Below are positions 29,055 through 40,135 of a stretch of 64,000 bases of DNA, piece by piece. The notes under the pieces were generated by a model. That model saw nothing but the letters and a program-made list of their open reading frames with translations. It was not told the DNA's origin and ran no database searches. Made by a program: the position numbers and the translations under genes. Each line of letters opens with the position of its first letter. Position 1 is the first letter of the stretch. This stretch comes from Coccinella septempunctata (taxonomy: Eukaryota > Arthropoda > Insecta > Coleoptera > Coccinellidae): positions 2,544,501-2,608,500 of the forward strand of contig NC_058197.1 of assembly GCF_907165205.1 (NCBI RefSeq). The letters run 5' to 3'.

Positions 29055-31839
29055 GATCAATATAAGATTTAAGCCATGCTGATTGTTTGAATTTTAATAC
29101 CCTATGGATTTTAGTGAGAACCATTCCGTTTTCTAAGGCCTGTTTCAAATTTCTATAATGTAAAATATATTTCTTCTTATCATATAATGTTGTTAACAAT
29201 TTAGGTAATTTTGAACCTGGAGGTACTCGATTTTCCGGACAAAATGGTAAATCTGAATGTATATCATGTAGGTGTTTTGGATATTCCAGATCACCTTCTA
29301 AAAAATACCCTTCTGGAGCATTATCTGGAATTTGTATCACATCAATATTAGTGTTAGTCCACTCAAATTCATCATATGGAAGAAACTGACTCATTGCCCA
29401 ACCATAGAGATTATTAACATCAAAGTAAATTATATATGATGATAACTTTTCAGAATCAAATGTAGTCATATACTTATTATTTGCCTTCGCATATCGATTA
29501 GAACACTGACTTATTCCACCTCTTATACTCTCTTCAATGAATAATATCATATCGATATCCTTGATAATTTGTAATTTCATTGATGTATATTTCAACATAC
29601 AATCAAACGTAAACCCCGGGAGTGTATAATACCAAGCTGGATCTAATCCATAAGTTGTATGACAACTTACACGAAATTGTTCAAATATATCAGCGAATAA
29701 AAGGACATCTGTTTTAAGATATAAATTGGAATAGTCTAATAAATTTTTACAATCAAAAATTGACCAGACTTGTTGAGCATGTGAATATTCCTCATCAGTT
29801 ATATCTTCATCATTCAATTTATTATAAAATTTTTATCTAGATGGGAGTGTAGTCTCTGTCAATTTTTCAATACTATCAATGTAATCATAGGGATAAATAC
29901 CTTTTCTAGTAAGCAATTTATAGTGTTTAGCAGTTAAATTTGGAAAATGTGAGTATAAATTAATGAATGAGTCAGGTTTCAAGTAGGTTGCTAACTTTTC
30001 AAGAGATGATTCCATAAATCGAATACTATCAATAAACCTATATTTAATTTGATGTCCCTCAAGATGAACTGTGAACGAAATATACTTTTCTTTATTCAAT
30101 GGTAACACTGATATCTTAGCAAATTGAGAAAAATTTCTTATTAAGAAATGAGAGTCATAACCGCTTAAATTGTGGAAGACAACTGGTATCATAAATGATT
30201 TTTTATATTGTAAATTACATATCTTATGAGCCTGTCCTCTTATTTCACCCGTGAAATGATCATGATCTATTACAGATTCATCTCCAGCAGTAAATGACCT
30301 CTCACATATATGGCACAAATCAGACATTCCATTTTTCGGATATGATTTCATAGGTTTTATGTTCTTTATTTCAATATTCAATTTATTTGCTATCATCTCT
30401 AATTCATCATTGAACCATTTCATACAATTTTCACCAGTATAACTGTTATAAAATGATTGAGATGAATCATGATTACATTTTAAGTAATAACCCACACTCA
30501 TAGGTATATGCTCCTGATACTTAAATGACTTTGAAAATGTAGTTGAAGATGAATTATGTTTCTTCAAATATGATTCAAAATCCGCATAAATTATATATGG
30601 AACTTTTTGTTTGTATACATAATTTTTGAATTCAATATATGAATCAATAGGAAATTTGATCAATGAGGGATCATGTTTCATGCAATATTTCTTATGCTCA
30701 TTTAAATTGTTTTCAGTGAGGAAATAGTTTAAACACAGGTCACAAATATACTTTTTCTTCGTATTTTTCGAAAGTTTTGAGGAAACAAGGCGAGATAAAT
30801 TTTTGATTAGCACATAATGATATTTAATGGGTGTATCATCATGATCGTCATAATCAATTTCGCTATTTTCAGGAACGTATTTATCCTGAATGAGAAGTAA
30901 GTTGAAATGTCTATCGAAATTTATTTGTGTGGATATACGTGTAGGCACAACCTCGAATTTATTCTTATTCAATTGTAGCGAAAAAATATTCACTGATAAA
31001 TTATTAATTTTCTCGAATTTATGAATATCTCTAATGCTCATTGGAAATTTTATATCTTGACAACTAAGAACATTTTTGAAATATGGATAAGATTTCACAC
31101 GATCACAATTTTTCTCTCTAGGATGAAGTCCAGCAACAATACTCCAAGCGAAACAAGCATTATCATAATTTTTGATATTAATACAAGCCTTTCGACGTTT
31201 GATCTCATCGGGCAACTCAATATATGAGCTACCATTCCCCATTTCAAATTTATTAATATTAACTTCAAGTGATATAATAGAATGAAGTGCGTAACCGCTG
31301 TCTTTTTCTTGAAATTCTTCTAATTTTTTTAAGATTTTATCTAATATGAGCTCTGATAAAAGTCGGTCAAGATCGCAACCAGAATCAACAATGAAATTTT
31401 CTGATTTAAAGTATTTGAAATCTAGTATTTCAGAATCTCCAGATTTTTTTATGAACTCACCACAAAAAGTTGTATTCATTTTAATCATATTCAGTTTTTT
31501 CAATAGATTTCTCAATCTTCTTTTAATGAGAACAATGGCATCTACGAAAAACTCATTTATTTCAATATGTTTCAGATTTATAATAACTCCAGTTCTGACT
31601 CTACCAGTAAAGGTTGATTGAACATCTTCCCACTTTACCCTACGAGAACGTCTATTCCGTAAATCACCCCCTTTTTTAGATGAAACCATTCGTTGTAAAA
31701 TTGTTTTATATCGTTTCAAATGATTTATGTTATTTTGAATTTCGAATTTATGACTATGAATATTTGTTTTTTTCATCATCTTGTTGTATAATTTTATGTG
31801 ATTATTTATAAGAACAATCCATCTGAGCTTACATTTCAA
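29050..31839 (-). pseudogene. Polinton protein-primed DNA polymerase B, broken
   Basis: A family B polymerase frame runs from 31839. It has a C2H2 finger (CDLCLNYF...HKKYC, ~366-386), exonuclease motif I (YADFESY, D420/E422), an HNH-like Cys/His insert (CHIC...HDHFTGEIRGQAHKIC, ~509-542) and exonuclease motif II (HNLSGYDSHF, ~556-565). An in-frame TAA at 29833-29835 interrupts it, and the same frame then continues with YLKTDVLLFADIF and the motif A region (FDVNNLYGWAMSQF). The sequence leaves the polymerase at about 29050, before the DTDS catalytic motif, and runs into antisense of the PLA2-like gene (frame open to 28972). It would have replicated the element from a terminal protein. It is dead by both nonsense and deletion. 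Confidence 0.88.
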
Positions 31840-31928
31840 AGATTTAATTTTTTCTAAATACCTGAATGCTCTATGAAAAACTTATATAGAATCATGATTT
31901 ACCTCCATGGCGACGACTTCTAACAATT

Positions 31929-32213
31929 TTATTCTTCACTGAATTCGAAATTTGATACAGGATACTTCGTTCCAATATCCTTCACACCTGTGAATTTTAG
32001 AAAGATCTTCCCCTCATTCAATTGATCCAGGCACTCCTTCACAGTATCGGTAGCTCGTTTCGGTAGGAAGACTTTATTTTTCTCCAGCTCTAAGAGTATG
32101 GTCTTCCCATAACGAGTTTTCAACAGGCTCGCCTTTAAAATACGAAATTTCTCTCCAAGTGGTAAGTCTCGGAGCTTGATTGTAGATTTCTCTGAATAAA
32201 AAACATGCTGTAT
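31929..32213 (-). CDS. Small Polinton protein, possibly OB-fold ssDNA-binding type
   Basis: A frame of about 94 codons lies upstream of the polymerase. It includes KLRDLPLGEKFRILKA, KTRYGKTILLELE and VFLPKRAT, and ends FEFSEE. I have seen this pattern (short beta-rich segment, RYG then LELE then VFLP) in small proteins encoded by insect Polinton-like elements; an OB-fold, single-strand DNA-binding role is plausible but unproven. There is no ATG in frame after the TAA at 32214. A candidate upstream exon in another frame starts ATGGATTTCGAAAGA followed by GTAAAT, and TTTTTTATTCAG precedes the frame, but the implied intron would be only about 26 bases. The gene may be 5'-truncated or frameshifted. 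Confidence 0.45.
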   Translation of the reverse strand: MQHVFYSEKSTIKLRDLPLGEKFRILKASLLKTRYGKTILLELEKNKVFLPKRATDTVKECLDQLNEGKIFLKFTGVKDIGTKYPVSNFEFSEE

Positions 32214-32384
32214 TTACTCTTTCGAAATCCATTTTTCTGGATATCTTGAATTGAGAAGAAAAAAATTTATAGAAAAACATTTTAGAATATTTTAAAATTT
32301 TACTCACCTAGATCACTATTGCACTAACTTGAGACGAATGATTGAAAACGTCGAATGATTGAAAACGTCGAATGTTATCTGTTT

Positions 32385-32660
32385 TTATAACTTCTTCATA
32401 ACAGAGAAGGAAAAATATCTTCCATTTCCTTTATTTTTATTGCGGGAATAGGACAAATTACAATATGTCAGGTTTTCTTCATCCTGCATTGTAACAAGAA
32501 AATTCTTCGGTTGTAAAACGATGCCAGCTTCCTGTTTAAATTCTGCCAATGTTTCACTCGGTGGTATGTGATTGTATCGTATATGCGGTGTAGTGTGTCG
32601 TAGAAACCAATATCTCCCATTATATCGATATAATCTTCCATTTTCTTGATTCAGAACCAC
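32385..32660 (-). CDS. Small hypothetical Polinton ORF near right terminal repeat
   Basis: A frame of at least 91 codons includes NGRLYRYNGRYWFLRHT and ends KKL at 32385. The frame is open a further ~50 bases upstream (to about 32712) but has no ATG, so the listed 5' end (a GTG) is arbitrary. The rest shows no recognised domain. It lies between the small OB-like ORF and the right inverted repeat. It could be a remnant of a Polinton accessory gene. Confidence 0.35.
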   Translation of the reverse strand: MVLNQENGRLYRYNGRYWFLRHTTPHIRYNHIPPSETLAEFKQEAGIVLQPKNFLVTMQDEENLTYCNLSYSRNKNKGNGRYFSFSVMKKL

Positions 32661-32890
32661 ATCCTCATAATCTTTTGGAACATCACAAACATCGGATATT
32701 ATGACATTTACATTTTCGAAGCAGAAAAATATTTTTCAATTTCCCAATTCGGAACCGCATCCTCATATTCTTGTCGAAACACGAAAACAATTCAATCCAC
32801 AATGATAACAGAACCGTGAGATTAACATTGATTATTTTTTTCTTTCAATATTCTTATTCAAATCGAACTGATGAAAAACTTAAAACTCAT

Positions 32891-33342
32891 GGACTCAATT
32901 AACTGGGGGGCGATACTCTGGAGGCGACACTCTGGGGCCCCCAATATTTTTACATCATTCAGACCCCCCAGTGACATCTCAGGGTTCAGTGTACTCCCAG
33001 GCGGCACGTGTAGTCCATGATCGCGTCATCAACGTATCACCAACAATTCAATTTCCTTATCAGCGAGCTGGCGCGGCCGCGTTGATAAGGCGATCGCCTC
33101 GTAATTCGGATTATATAAAACTCTCCTAGGTTCGAGTCCCGTCGACTTCAAGATTCTTTTTTCCCCCTTCTTCTTTTTTTTATTACGGCCCCAAAATACA
33201 ACTACATCTCTGAACCCCCACAATGGAACCCCCTTTCAGGAGACCCAGCGCTCCGCGCCCCACTACTCAGGGCCCCCATATTCATACGATTTCTAATATC
33301 TCAAGGTCAAATTTGAGCTAGAACATACATTGCTATACTACT
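32891..33342 (-). repeat. Polinton right terminal inverted repeat
   Basis: The 452-bp repeat is the reverse complement of 10420-10510 plus 14727-15080, ends GCTATACTACT, and is followed by AATGTC (33343-33348). It carries a 17-nt insertion with GGCGATCGCC that the left copy lacks. It is uninterrupted, so it is the better reference copy. Confidence 0.93.
33062..33139 (+). other. tRNA-like segment (A-box-like and B-box) in right Polinton repeat
   Basis: AGCGAGCTGG (33062-33071) and GGTTCGAGTCC (33129-33139) are pol III A-like and B boxes 57 bases apart. The mirror copy in the left repeat has them 40 bases apart. Confidence 0.5.
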
Positions 33343-33348
33343 AATGTC

Positions 33349-33872
33349 ACTTGCATTGTTTATTTTTTTTTTAATAACTTCTTTTCGTACTGGGCGTGAA
33401 TATAATATCCGATTTTCGTCTTAAATTTTGGAGATAGTGAGGCCTTACAAATGTTTTAGTGTGACTTTCGGACTAATATCAAGTTATTTCCGTATAATTC
33501 CCCATTTTGAAAAACGATAGCAGAATATTCCGTATCCAGGAATACCTTGTCAATTTTGGGCATAGTAAGGATAGGATGGATCATAATTCGACTAAAATAG
33601 AGGTTTTCATTTAAACAAATTTTTTTCGATGAAAGTACAAAACGAAAGAATTTTTTGGTGGATATGCTGTTAAAAATACATTATGACTTCGACAACAATT
33701 CCTGAATGTTGCACCATTCTATCGTTAAAGCATACTGAAAGCTGGAAATCTTGGAAAATTCAATGTCATGTCACCAGAGTCACATGTTACTCGATGGGGA
33801 ATCCATGCCGTATTTTAAGAAACCAAGTTTTTAACTCCTATAATATGAGAATATTTCATTTCAATTATTCAT

Positions 33873-33907
<35 letters not shown>

Positions 33908-33910
33908 TTC
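33349..33910 (+). repeat. Tandem repeat unit 2, last piece
   Basis: The piece resumes exactly where 10419 stopped once one AATGTC copy is removed and matches 5698-6242 of unit 1 and the end of unit 3. It ends in a TTTA microsatellite (33867-33910). No gene is seen. Confidence 0.88.
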
Positions 33911-36201
33911 ATTATTATATACTCAAAATTTTTCGTTTTCCCGGTTAAGACATTGAAAATGAAATTCATGAAGTAGATAGTAGTGCTCCGTATAATTAGG
34001 GTGAAAATAAAAAATAACGATTCTAACCTACATGGATTTCTGCATATACATCAGAGTCGTTAAATCTATTCAGGGACATTCTTTCTATAGTTTTTATTTC
34101 CTCAGGAAAAACGTGTATACCATCTACAACGTGAATGTAAATGATGAAAAAGAATTCTCTAGAAATTATTAATTTTGAAATATTGTTTGGAGCAGCGAGA
34201 TTTGAAACAAACTTAAGAATTGAAATACTAATGCGCTTTAATACTTGCTTATCCAGATAGTTTTTATCTGTATCGAAAACTTATACTTTTCAATTGTTGA
34301 TATTTTATCATTTCATAATATCAGAAACGTTTGAAAAAATAAACAGTAATATAGTATATTCTATCTGTAAGAAAAATACTCTGGACAATTATCATTTAAA
34401 TTCGCATATGTTTCATAAACTCATAATTTTATAAAACACTCTATAATTTTAGGTATTTTTAGTGTTAGGCTCAAGTATCACAAAATAACAAAATATTTTA
34501 TATGTTCTTTTTAGGTATCATAAATAATGAATTGAACACAATAAGTAAAATATCGCAGGAAATTGAACAGGTTGAAAAACAATCTCTTATGAATTCGCCA
34601 ACGTTTCGGAACTATTTTGTTCCTTTCTCAAGGCTCATCATACAACTAATAAAAGTAACACTTTAAAATTGGTCATAGGAAGTTAAGGATAAATCAACAA
34701 ACAGTCCGACGTGTGACAGTTAAATCGAACGAACGTAATACGTTGATTCCATAGAAATTTTAAGTCACAGCAATCTAATATCGAATCAGACGACGGAACG
34801 GGCAATTGGGTGGTGGGGTGCTAGGGAGGGATGGTAGAGGGGCTAAATAACAGCGGAGTAGATGTACAAAGTATTCAGTTGTGAATGTGCTTCGTGCTGC
34901 AAATATTGTGTTGTGGTTTACATTTTTTAACTTTGATACTATCGAATTTTATCGTTTCATACTTGAATATTTTTTTCATTGTGGAAGACGAGATGGACAG
35001 AAAGAAGATCTTGAGAATGAGATTGGAAAAATTGAAGTCTAAACAAATTGACTTGAGGAGAACAGTTCAAATCAGGAATTTTCTGAAGTCACATGTAGGA
35101 GAACGAAAAAGAGGAAAAGTTCCGCAGAAAAAATCCGACACTCACTCTGCAAGAAGAGAAGGTAATCAAGATGAACATAGCCAAAAAGTCGTGAAGAAAA
35201 TAAATTCCGATGTTGGAGAAAAAAAGCAGTATGTGTCGAACGGAAATCTGAGAAAACGCTTGACGAGGTCTTTCATTCTGAAGGAGATTCTGAATATGAC
35301 ATCTATTAGAAGAAAAGAAGATCCTAATATCAAACTTTTCAATGTAAATGACTACATTGAGATTTTTAGGAAGAAGGAGAAACCTATAAAATGAAAACTT
35401 TTGTAGGATTTGTAACTCCAGCCCGCGCTCCATATTCAAAATGAAATATTAACTTCGAAAAAAATTGAAAATTGTTAGATGTAGAGAAAAGACAACAGTA
35501 CTGTTTTAAGTACTATGCGTAAAAGACTGAACGCTCCTTGACCTGCGATCAAGAAATAGAAAATTCATAATATTGGAGTGCAAGTCTGATATTCGAATTT
35601 ACAGCATATTCTTAATGAAACATAAATTTCGAAAACAAATAAAAATTGATAGGGGATCATAAAAGTTGACAGTTAGTACTGTTTCAAGTACTATGCAAAA
35701 AAAATCCACTGAACGCTTCTTGACCTGCTATCAAGCAATAGGTTGTGTATGAATTCAGAGTGCAAGTCTGCTATAATGAATCATTTATGATATAGAGTGT
35801 ATTCTAAATGAAACATTAGGTTTGAAAAAAAATTAAAAATTGTTAGGTGTACTCAAAAGCCACGTTAGGTCCCGTTCCAAGTACGGTATAAAAAAAATTA
35901 AAACTTCAAAATATGACCAGATATACTAATTATCTGTAAAAATTAAGTAGGAGGATATCAAATAAGTGAGCCTTCGAATAAGAGCGATAAATAAACGAAA
36001 TCAACTCAGATATATGAAAACCAACAACTGTTGATTTGTTTGTCCACTTTTATATCAATGTGTATTATGTTCCTGAATTAATTTCGTTTGTTTTGAGTTA
36101 TTTCATCCTCTCATTTATTGAGACATTGGTTCACTATAACCAGGATAATTTCCAATCCTCCTTTTTTTGTCATACAAGAACATTGTTTTAGGGATTCATC
36201 T
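33911..36201 (+). repeat. Tandem repeat unit 3, first piece
   Basis: This piece matches 2353-4652 of unit 1 and carries the intact copy of the small ORF. It ends with CATCT (36197-36201), the duplicated target of the solo LTR. Outside the ORF and hairpin (34609-34624) it is AT-rich non-coding DNA. Confidence 0.88.
34993..35394 (+). CDS. Small basic protein of the tandem unit, intact copy (133 residues)
   Basis: The ATG at 34993 opens 133 codons rich in Lys and Arg, with MDRKKILRMRLEKLKSKQ at the start, a variable charged middle and a conserved C-terminal part (RSFILKEILNMTS, NVNDYIEIFRKKEKP). The initiator TCAGTT lies at 34875-34880, with a weakened TATA (TAAATAA) about 30 bases before it. 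The frame is also open 36 codons upstream of this ATG, but this start is the one shared with unit 1. The first half looks helical and basic, which would suit nucleic-acid binding; no family is recognised. Unit 1 has a nonsense mutation and unit 2 a deletion of the gene. Confidence 0.5.
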   Translation: MDRKKILRMRLEKLKSKQIDLRRTVQIRNFLKSHVGERKRGKVPQKKSDTHSARREGNQDEHSQKVVKKINSDVGEKKQYVSNGNLRKRLTRSFILKEILNMTSIRRKEDPNIKLFNVNDYIEIFRKKEKPIK

Positions 36202-38042
36202 TGTTAAAAATTCAGCCCCCTCTCAACGACGCCACTGGCAGTTCTCAAGGATGTTCCACTCGACAGAATCGACGGCGCAGCCCCCTCTACAAGATGTCAG
36301 ATGTCCAGTTTCCGCTGAAGCCATTTTTAATTCATTCTCTTTGTTAGCTCTTTAGAAGTATCGTCTCTTAGCTTTCATAGTGCTTTTCCAACCTCTCATT
36401 TTCACGCTCGCCTCTTCTAATTGTTAATTTTCAAGTCATCTCGCATCAATCCTGGTGCTAAATTGTTCATCTCACAAGGTAAAGTACTCTCAGACTGCTC
36501 AACATCATACATTACACCATTTTCATGATAATTTCATTGTACTGAAATTAGTCCACGTGCAAGAGATTCGGAATCTAGAAATAGATTCCGAATCCTTGCG
36601 AGCACTGCTCAAATGAAATGTCTTCTCAACTCAAATCGAACTATTGTCTTCTCAAAACTATATATTTTATCATATTACATAATTTATATAGATTTTCAGA
36701 CTTCTCTAGATCATCTCACATGAAAATGGGTATGTAGCACCAGGATTGAAACTTCTCAAGTTCATCTCTATAAAATTGATATCTGATTCATTTGTCTTCT
36801 CGTAATACTCTTTATTATTAGAATCAGTTTTATCATTTTTATAACACCTCGTATGATCACCTCTTATACATATGACTAATTCATGGTGTTGAGTTTCAGA
36901 TGAATGAATCCTCATATTCTCCAGGGTGGACCCTGGATGTAGCTGTTTTCCTCAGAACAGGATATGAACACCTCACTGTTAGTTAAGCGATCATGATAAT
37001 GCTCGACACACCTCGACCTAGGCTCCACCCTGGAAAGTCTGCTCGAACACTCATGTCTACTCACTTGGTATGGTCTACTCTTTATAATATGTACTCTCAT
37101 TGTTTCTCTTCTATATTCATTCATCGGACTCAACATGCATGTTAGTCTTCTCAGCCTTCAGCACATCTCAAAATCTACGATTAGAGATTTATTCAACTCA
37201 GTACTCTCATGACTTCTCTTACTTTATCAATTGTTTCTTCTATTTTTCTGATGAACGTTCTAATCGTGCTTACTTGTAAGCAGTTCGTCTTTGTAAATGC
37301 TGAATTCATTGATAAATTTTTGCACTCTTCAAGATCATCTCAATGTATATGAATTATACTATGTTCTTCTCATATTAATTATGATTGTCCTTTTCATTTA
37401 ATTAATTATTATCGAACTTCTCATTTAATTAGAATTTATTGCCCTTTTCATATTATTTTTTGATATTCTAGTGCTTCTCAAATTCATTAATTCTGTGCTT
37501 CTCATTTAACTTGTGCTACTCTTGTTCTGCTCATACTTACATTAACATTATTGATCAACTCAATTTAATGTATCGATTTCTCGTTGATGATCAGACTTAG
37601 ACATTGCAGCTTCACCTCGGGCCTATTTCTCTGTACTCTCGCGTCTTCTCTTTAAAATTCAGTATTCTAACCTTCGCGTTTTCTGATAGAAAAAGGAGGC
37701 TCTCGCAATCAATTTTCAATTGATTGCCCTATCACTGTGTAACCGTTGTGTTGATATTGAATTTATTGAACTCCTCAACGTCTAAGTCTGACATCAAGTG
37801 ACTTCTCATTTGAACTGCTCTGGACCATCTCTTGTTTTTAATTGGATATTGTCTCTCTGAGTTTATAGATGTTGTTAATATTAGTTGCTTTTTACTGTAT
37901 TAGCTTCATGCAGGTGACATATTCATTTTATGGTTGTGAATGATTCTTAATAAATGTTTTTATACCATCTCCAACTCAATTATCTTTTAATACAGTCCAC
38001 TACTCTTTAATTAAAAATCATAACACCCTCGATTTTTTAACA
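36202..38042 (+). mobile_element. Solo LTR of a BEL/Pao-type element
   Basis: An insert of 1841 bp starts TGTTAAAAATTC and ends TTTTTTAACA, with the 5-bp duplication CATCT at 36197-36201 and 38043-38047. Unit 1 has the unoccupied site at about 4640-4655. The beginning matches the start of the BEL LTR of this window read in its own direction (TGTTAAAAATTGG), and both share an extreme frequency of CTCA. No internal coding region is present, so it is a solo LTR left by LTR-LTR recombination. It contains an AATAAA near 37949. No gene is seen. Confidence 0.85.
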
Positions 38043-38047
38043 CATCT

Positions 38048-39235
38048 ACTATTTATATCCTACAGATAATTGGAAAAATTTGCTCTTTTCAGTTTCACTA
38101 GTTATAATGGCGTCATAGATCTAACGCTACGCTACGCACCGTAATTTTTTATATTGTTTTCTCATTATTCCATATGCCAGCTTCAGTACTCTCGCGAATA
38201 TTATTATTCCAGTTTCAACCTCAAGAAAAAGGCTACTGCAACCAAAATTTTTCGTTATTTTCTCTAATAAATCTCAGCAATCAATTTTAAGAAATTCATG
38301 ACGGAAGAAAGTAACTTTTTTATTCGGTTTTTCGAAGTTTTCCATGAGCTATATGGATGTGTAGAGGATGTTTCATTAAAATGAATTAATTTCAAAGAAA
38401 TTACCTGAGCCTGAAACAAAGAACAGTTTACATTGACGAATATAATAGACAGATAGAATAGAAGTCAACGTTCATACTTAATTATCGAAATCTCATTTCT
38501 CTTGACAAATACAAAGGGGATTTATCTGTAAAAAAAACCAGCACAATATCATGGAAACCAAAAAAGTGCCATAACTGATCTACGGGACTACTATTTCTTG
38601 ATAAGCAAAAAAAACCCTATTCAAAACCATTGACGTATTGAAGTATACAGTAAAATATTTGTTACTTTGACTAGGTGACAGGTACAGAATAACACAGGTA
38701 CAGTATAACCAATACAATAAACCATCCCTCAACGTTTCCGCCCGCAACGGACCGATTTGGTCATAATTACTACCTGCGAAAACAAGGAATTGTATAGCAT
38801 GAACTTTGAAGTATTTTGAAATAAGATATTTGATTGTTGATGCATTTTTCGGAAATATTGCAATTAATTATCGATTTATGTTCGAACCCCAGCATCTCAA
38901 AATAGAACTTTTTTCTATGAAACGGCCTTTTCAAAATCATTTTGGATATTTTCGATAGCCGGATCAGCATAGAAATCATAAAATATCTAATCTAAACAGC
39001 AAATGAAGTTGGACGGCCAAAAACTTGCATAAGTTTGACTATGTCTAATTTCGACATTATTTTGGCGATATTTTATTTTCACTTTACTGAATGTCACTTG
39101 CATTGGTTATTTTTTTTTAATATCTTCTTTTCGTACTGGGCGTGAATATAATTTCCGATTTTCGTCTTAAATTTTGGAGATAGTGAGGCCTTACAAATGT
39201 TTTAGTGTGACTTTCGGACTTATATCAAGTTATTT
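38048..39235 (+). repeat. Tandem repeat unit 3, second piece
   Basis: This matches 4651-5836 of unit 1, including the empty Polinton target near 39089. It is interrupted after TTATTT at 39235 by a Jockey-like element; the unit resumes at 50051. No gene is seen. Confidence 0.87.
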
Positions 39236-39236
39236 A

Positions 39237-40131
39237 TTTTTTGGTGAGTTGGAGTTTGTATTGGACGAAATTTTTGCTTGTTATTCGGATGTGATCATGA
39301 TGGGGGACATGAATAATTGCATGATTCAGAATTCTGCCCGTTCGAGGGCGATGAGGAACATATTGGAATCCTATAACCTAAAACTAGTGAATAACAGGCC
39401 CACGCATCACAGTGCTACCTGTGATACGTTACTCGACTTGTTTATAACGTCTATACCTAACAGAGTGGTTGCCAGTGGACAACAGCATGCTTATCAATTT
39501 TCTCGTCATGACCTGGTGTTTGCTGGATTTAAACTCAAATGCCCTAAACCTAAGCCTCGAGTTATTAAATGTCGGAATTTAGGAGGTGTCGATCTGGCGA
39601 GGCTGGTTCAAACTGCGAGGGCTGCTGATTGGGAATCGGTTTATCAAGCTCCTACTTTGGATGCAATGGTGGCTATTTTTAATGAATTAATATTAAAAAT
39701 CTACGACGAATTAGCGCCCCTGAAACTCATTAAGGTTAGACATTCTCCATGCCCCTGGTTAACTGAAGAGATCAAGAATGCAATGAAATGTCGTGACAGG
39801 TTGAAGGCCTTCTACATCGCGAATCCTACCGAAGTAAATAGGGAACACTATCGTACTGCGAGGAACACTTGCAATCGGATGTGCAGGAGTGCAAAGAGAG
39901 ATTATCTCCACGGAATTCTTAATGGCGCACCACCAAGGAAGGTCTGGCAGACTTTGCGCTCAGTTGGGGTGGGCGAGAGGCACAGCCCACCTTGTGCAAA
40001 TTTTGATCCCTCTCTGCTTGCCCGGCATTTTGCGAATTCTGGTACTAGGATTAATGAAAGTATTAAGACAAATACATTGATGAAGTTAAGCTCATGTTCT
40101 CCACCAGGTAGTGTGTTCGATTTTGTGCCCA
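39237..40131 (+). pseudogene. Jockey-like ORF part 1: AP endonuclease C-terminus and linker
   Basis: Codons read MMGDMNNCMIQ (catalytic GDxN region of the endonuclease), LLDLFITS and SRHDLVF (the C-terminal SDH/HD motif), then the basic linker to the RT (CPWLTEEIKNAMKCRD, AKRDYL). The 5' half of the endonuclease is missing. The frame runs into TTAA at 40132, where a MITE is inserted, and continues in phase from 40716. Confidence 0.8.
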
Positions 40132-40135
40132 TTAA

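Larger units (their letters stand above)
10420..33342. mobile_element. Polinton/Maverick DNA transposon, degraded, with nested elements
   Basis: The element begins AGTAGTATAGC and ends GCTATACTACT. It has terminal inverted repeats of about 450 bp and the 6-bp target duplication AATGTC at 10414-10419 and 33343-33348. The unoccupied site (ACTGAATGTCACTTGC) is present in units 1 (near 5692) and 3 (near 39089). AG...CT ends and 6-bp duplications are the Polinton hallmark, and the content fits: retroviral-type integrase, packaging ATPase and protein-primed DNA polymerase B. The span is 22,923 bp, of which about 14.2 kb is later insertions (10511-14721 and 16977-26982). No major or minor capsid or protease gene is found, and the polymerase lacks its C-terminal half. 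It cannot be autonomous. Confidence 0.95.

Noticed and set aside
33061..33150. Functional tRNA gene in the Polinton repeats
   Set aside because: A and B boxes are present, but I could not build a cloverleaf with a proper acceptor stem; spacing differs between the two copies.
33029..33223. Minus-strand ORF in the right Polinton repeat
   Set aside because: It overlies the tRNA-like segment antisense and is disrupted in the left repeat.
36202..38042. Complete non-autonomous LTR element (TRIM-like) instead of a solo LTR
   Set aside because: No internal direct LTR pair or primer-binding site found; the length matches a single BEL LTR.
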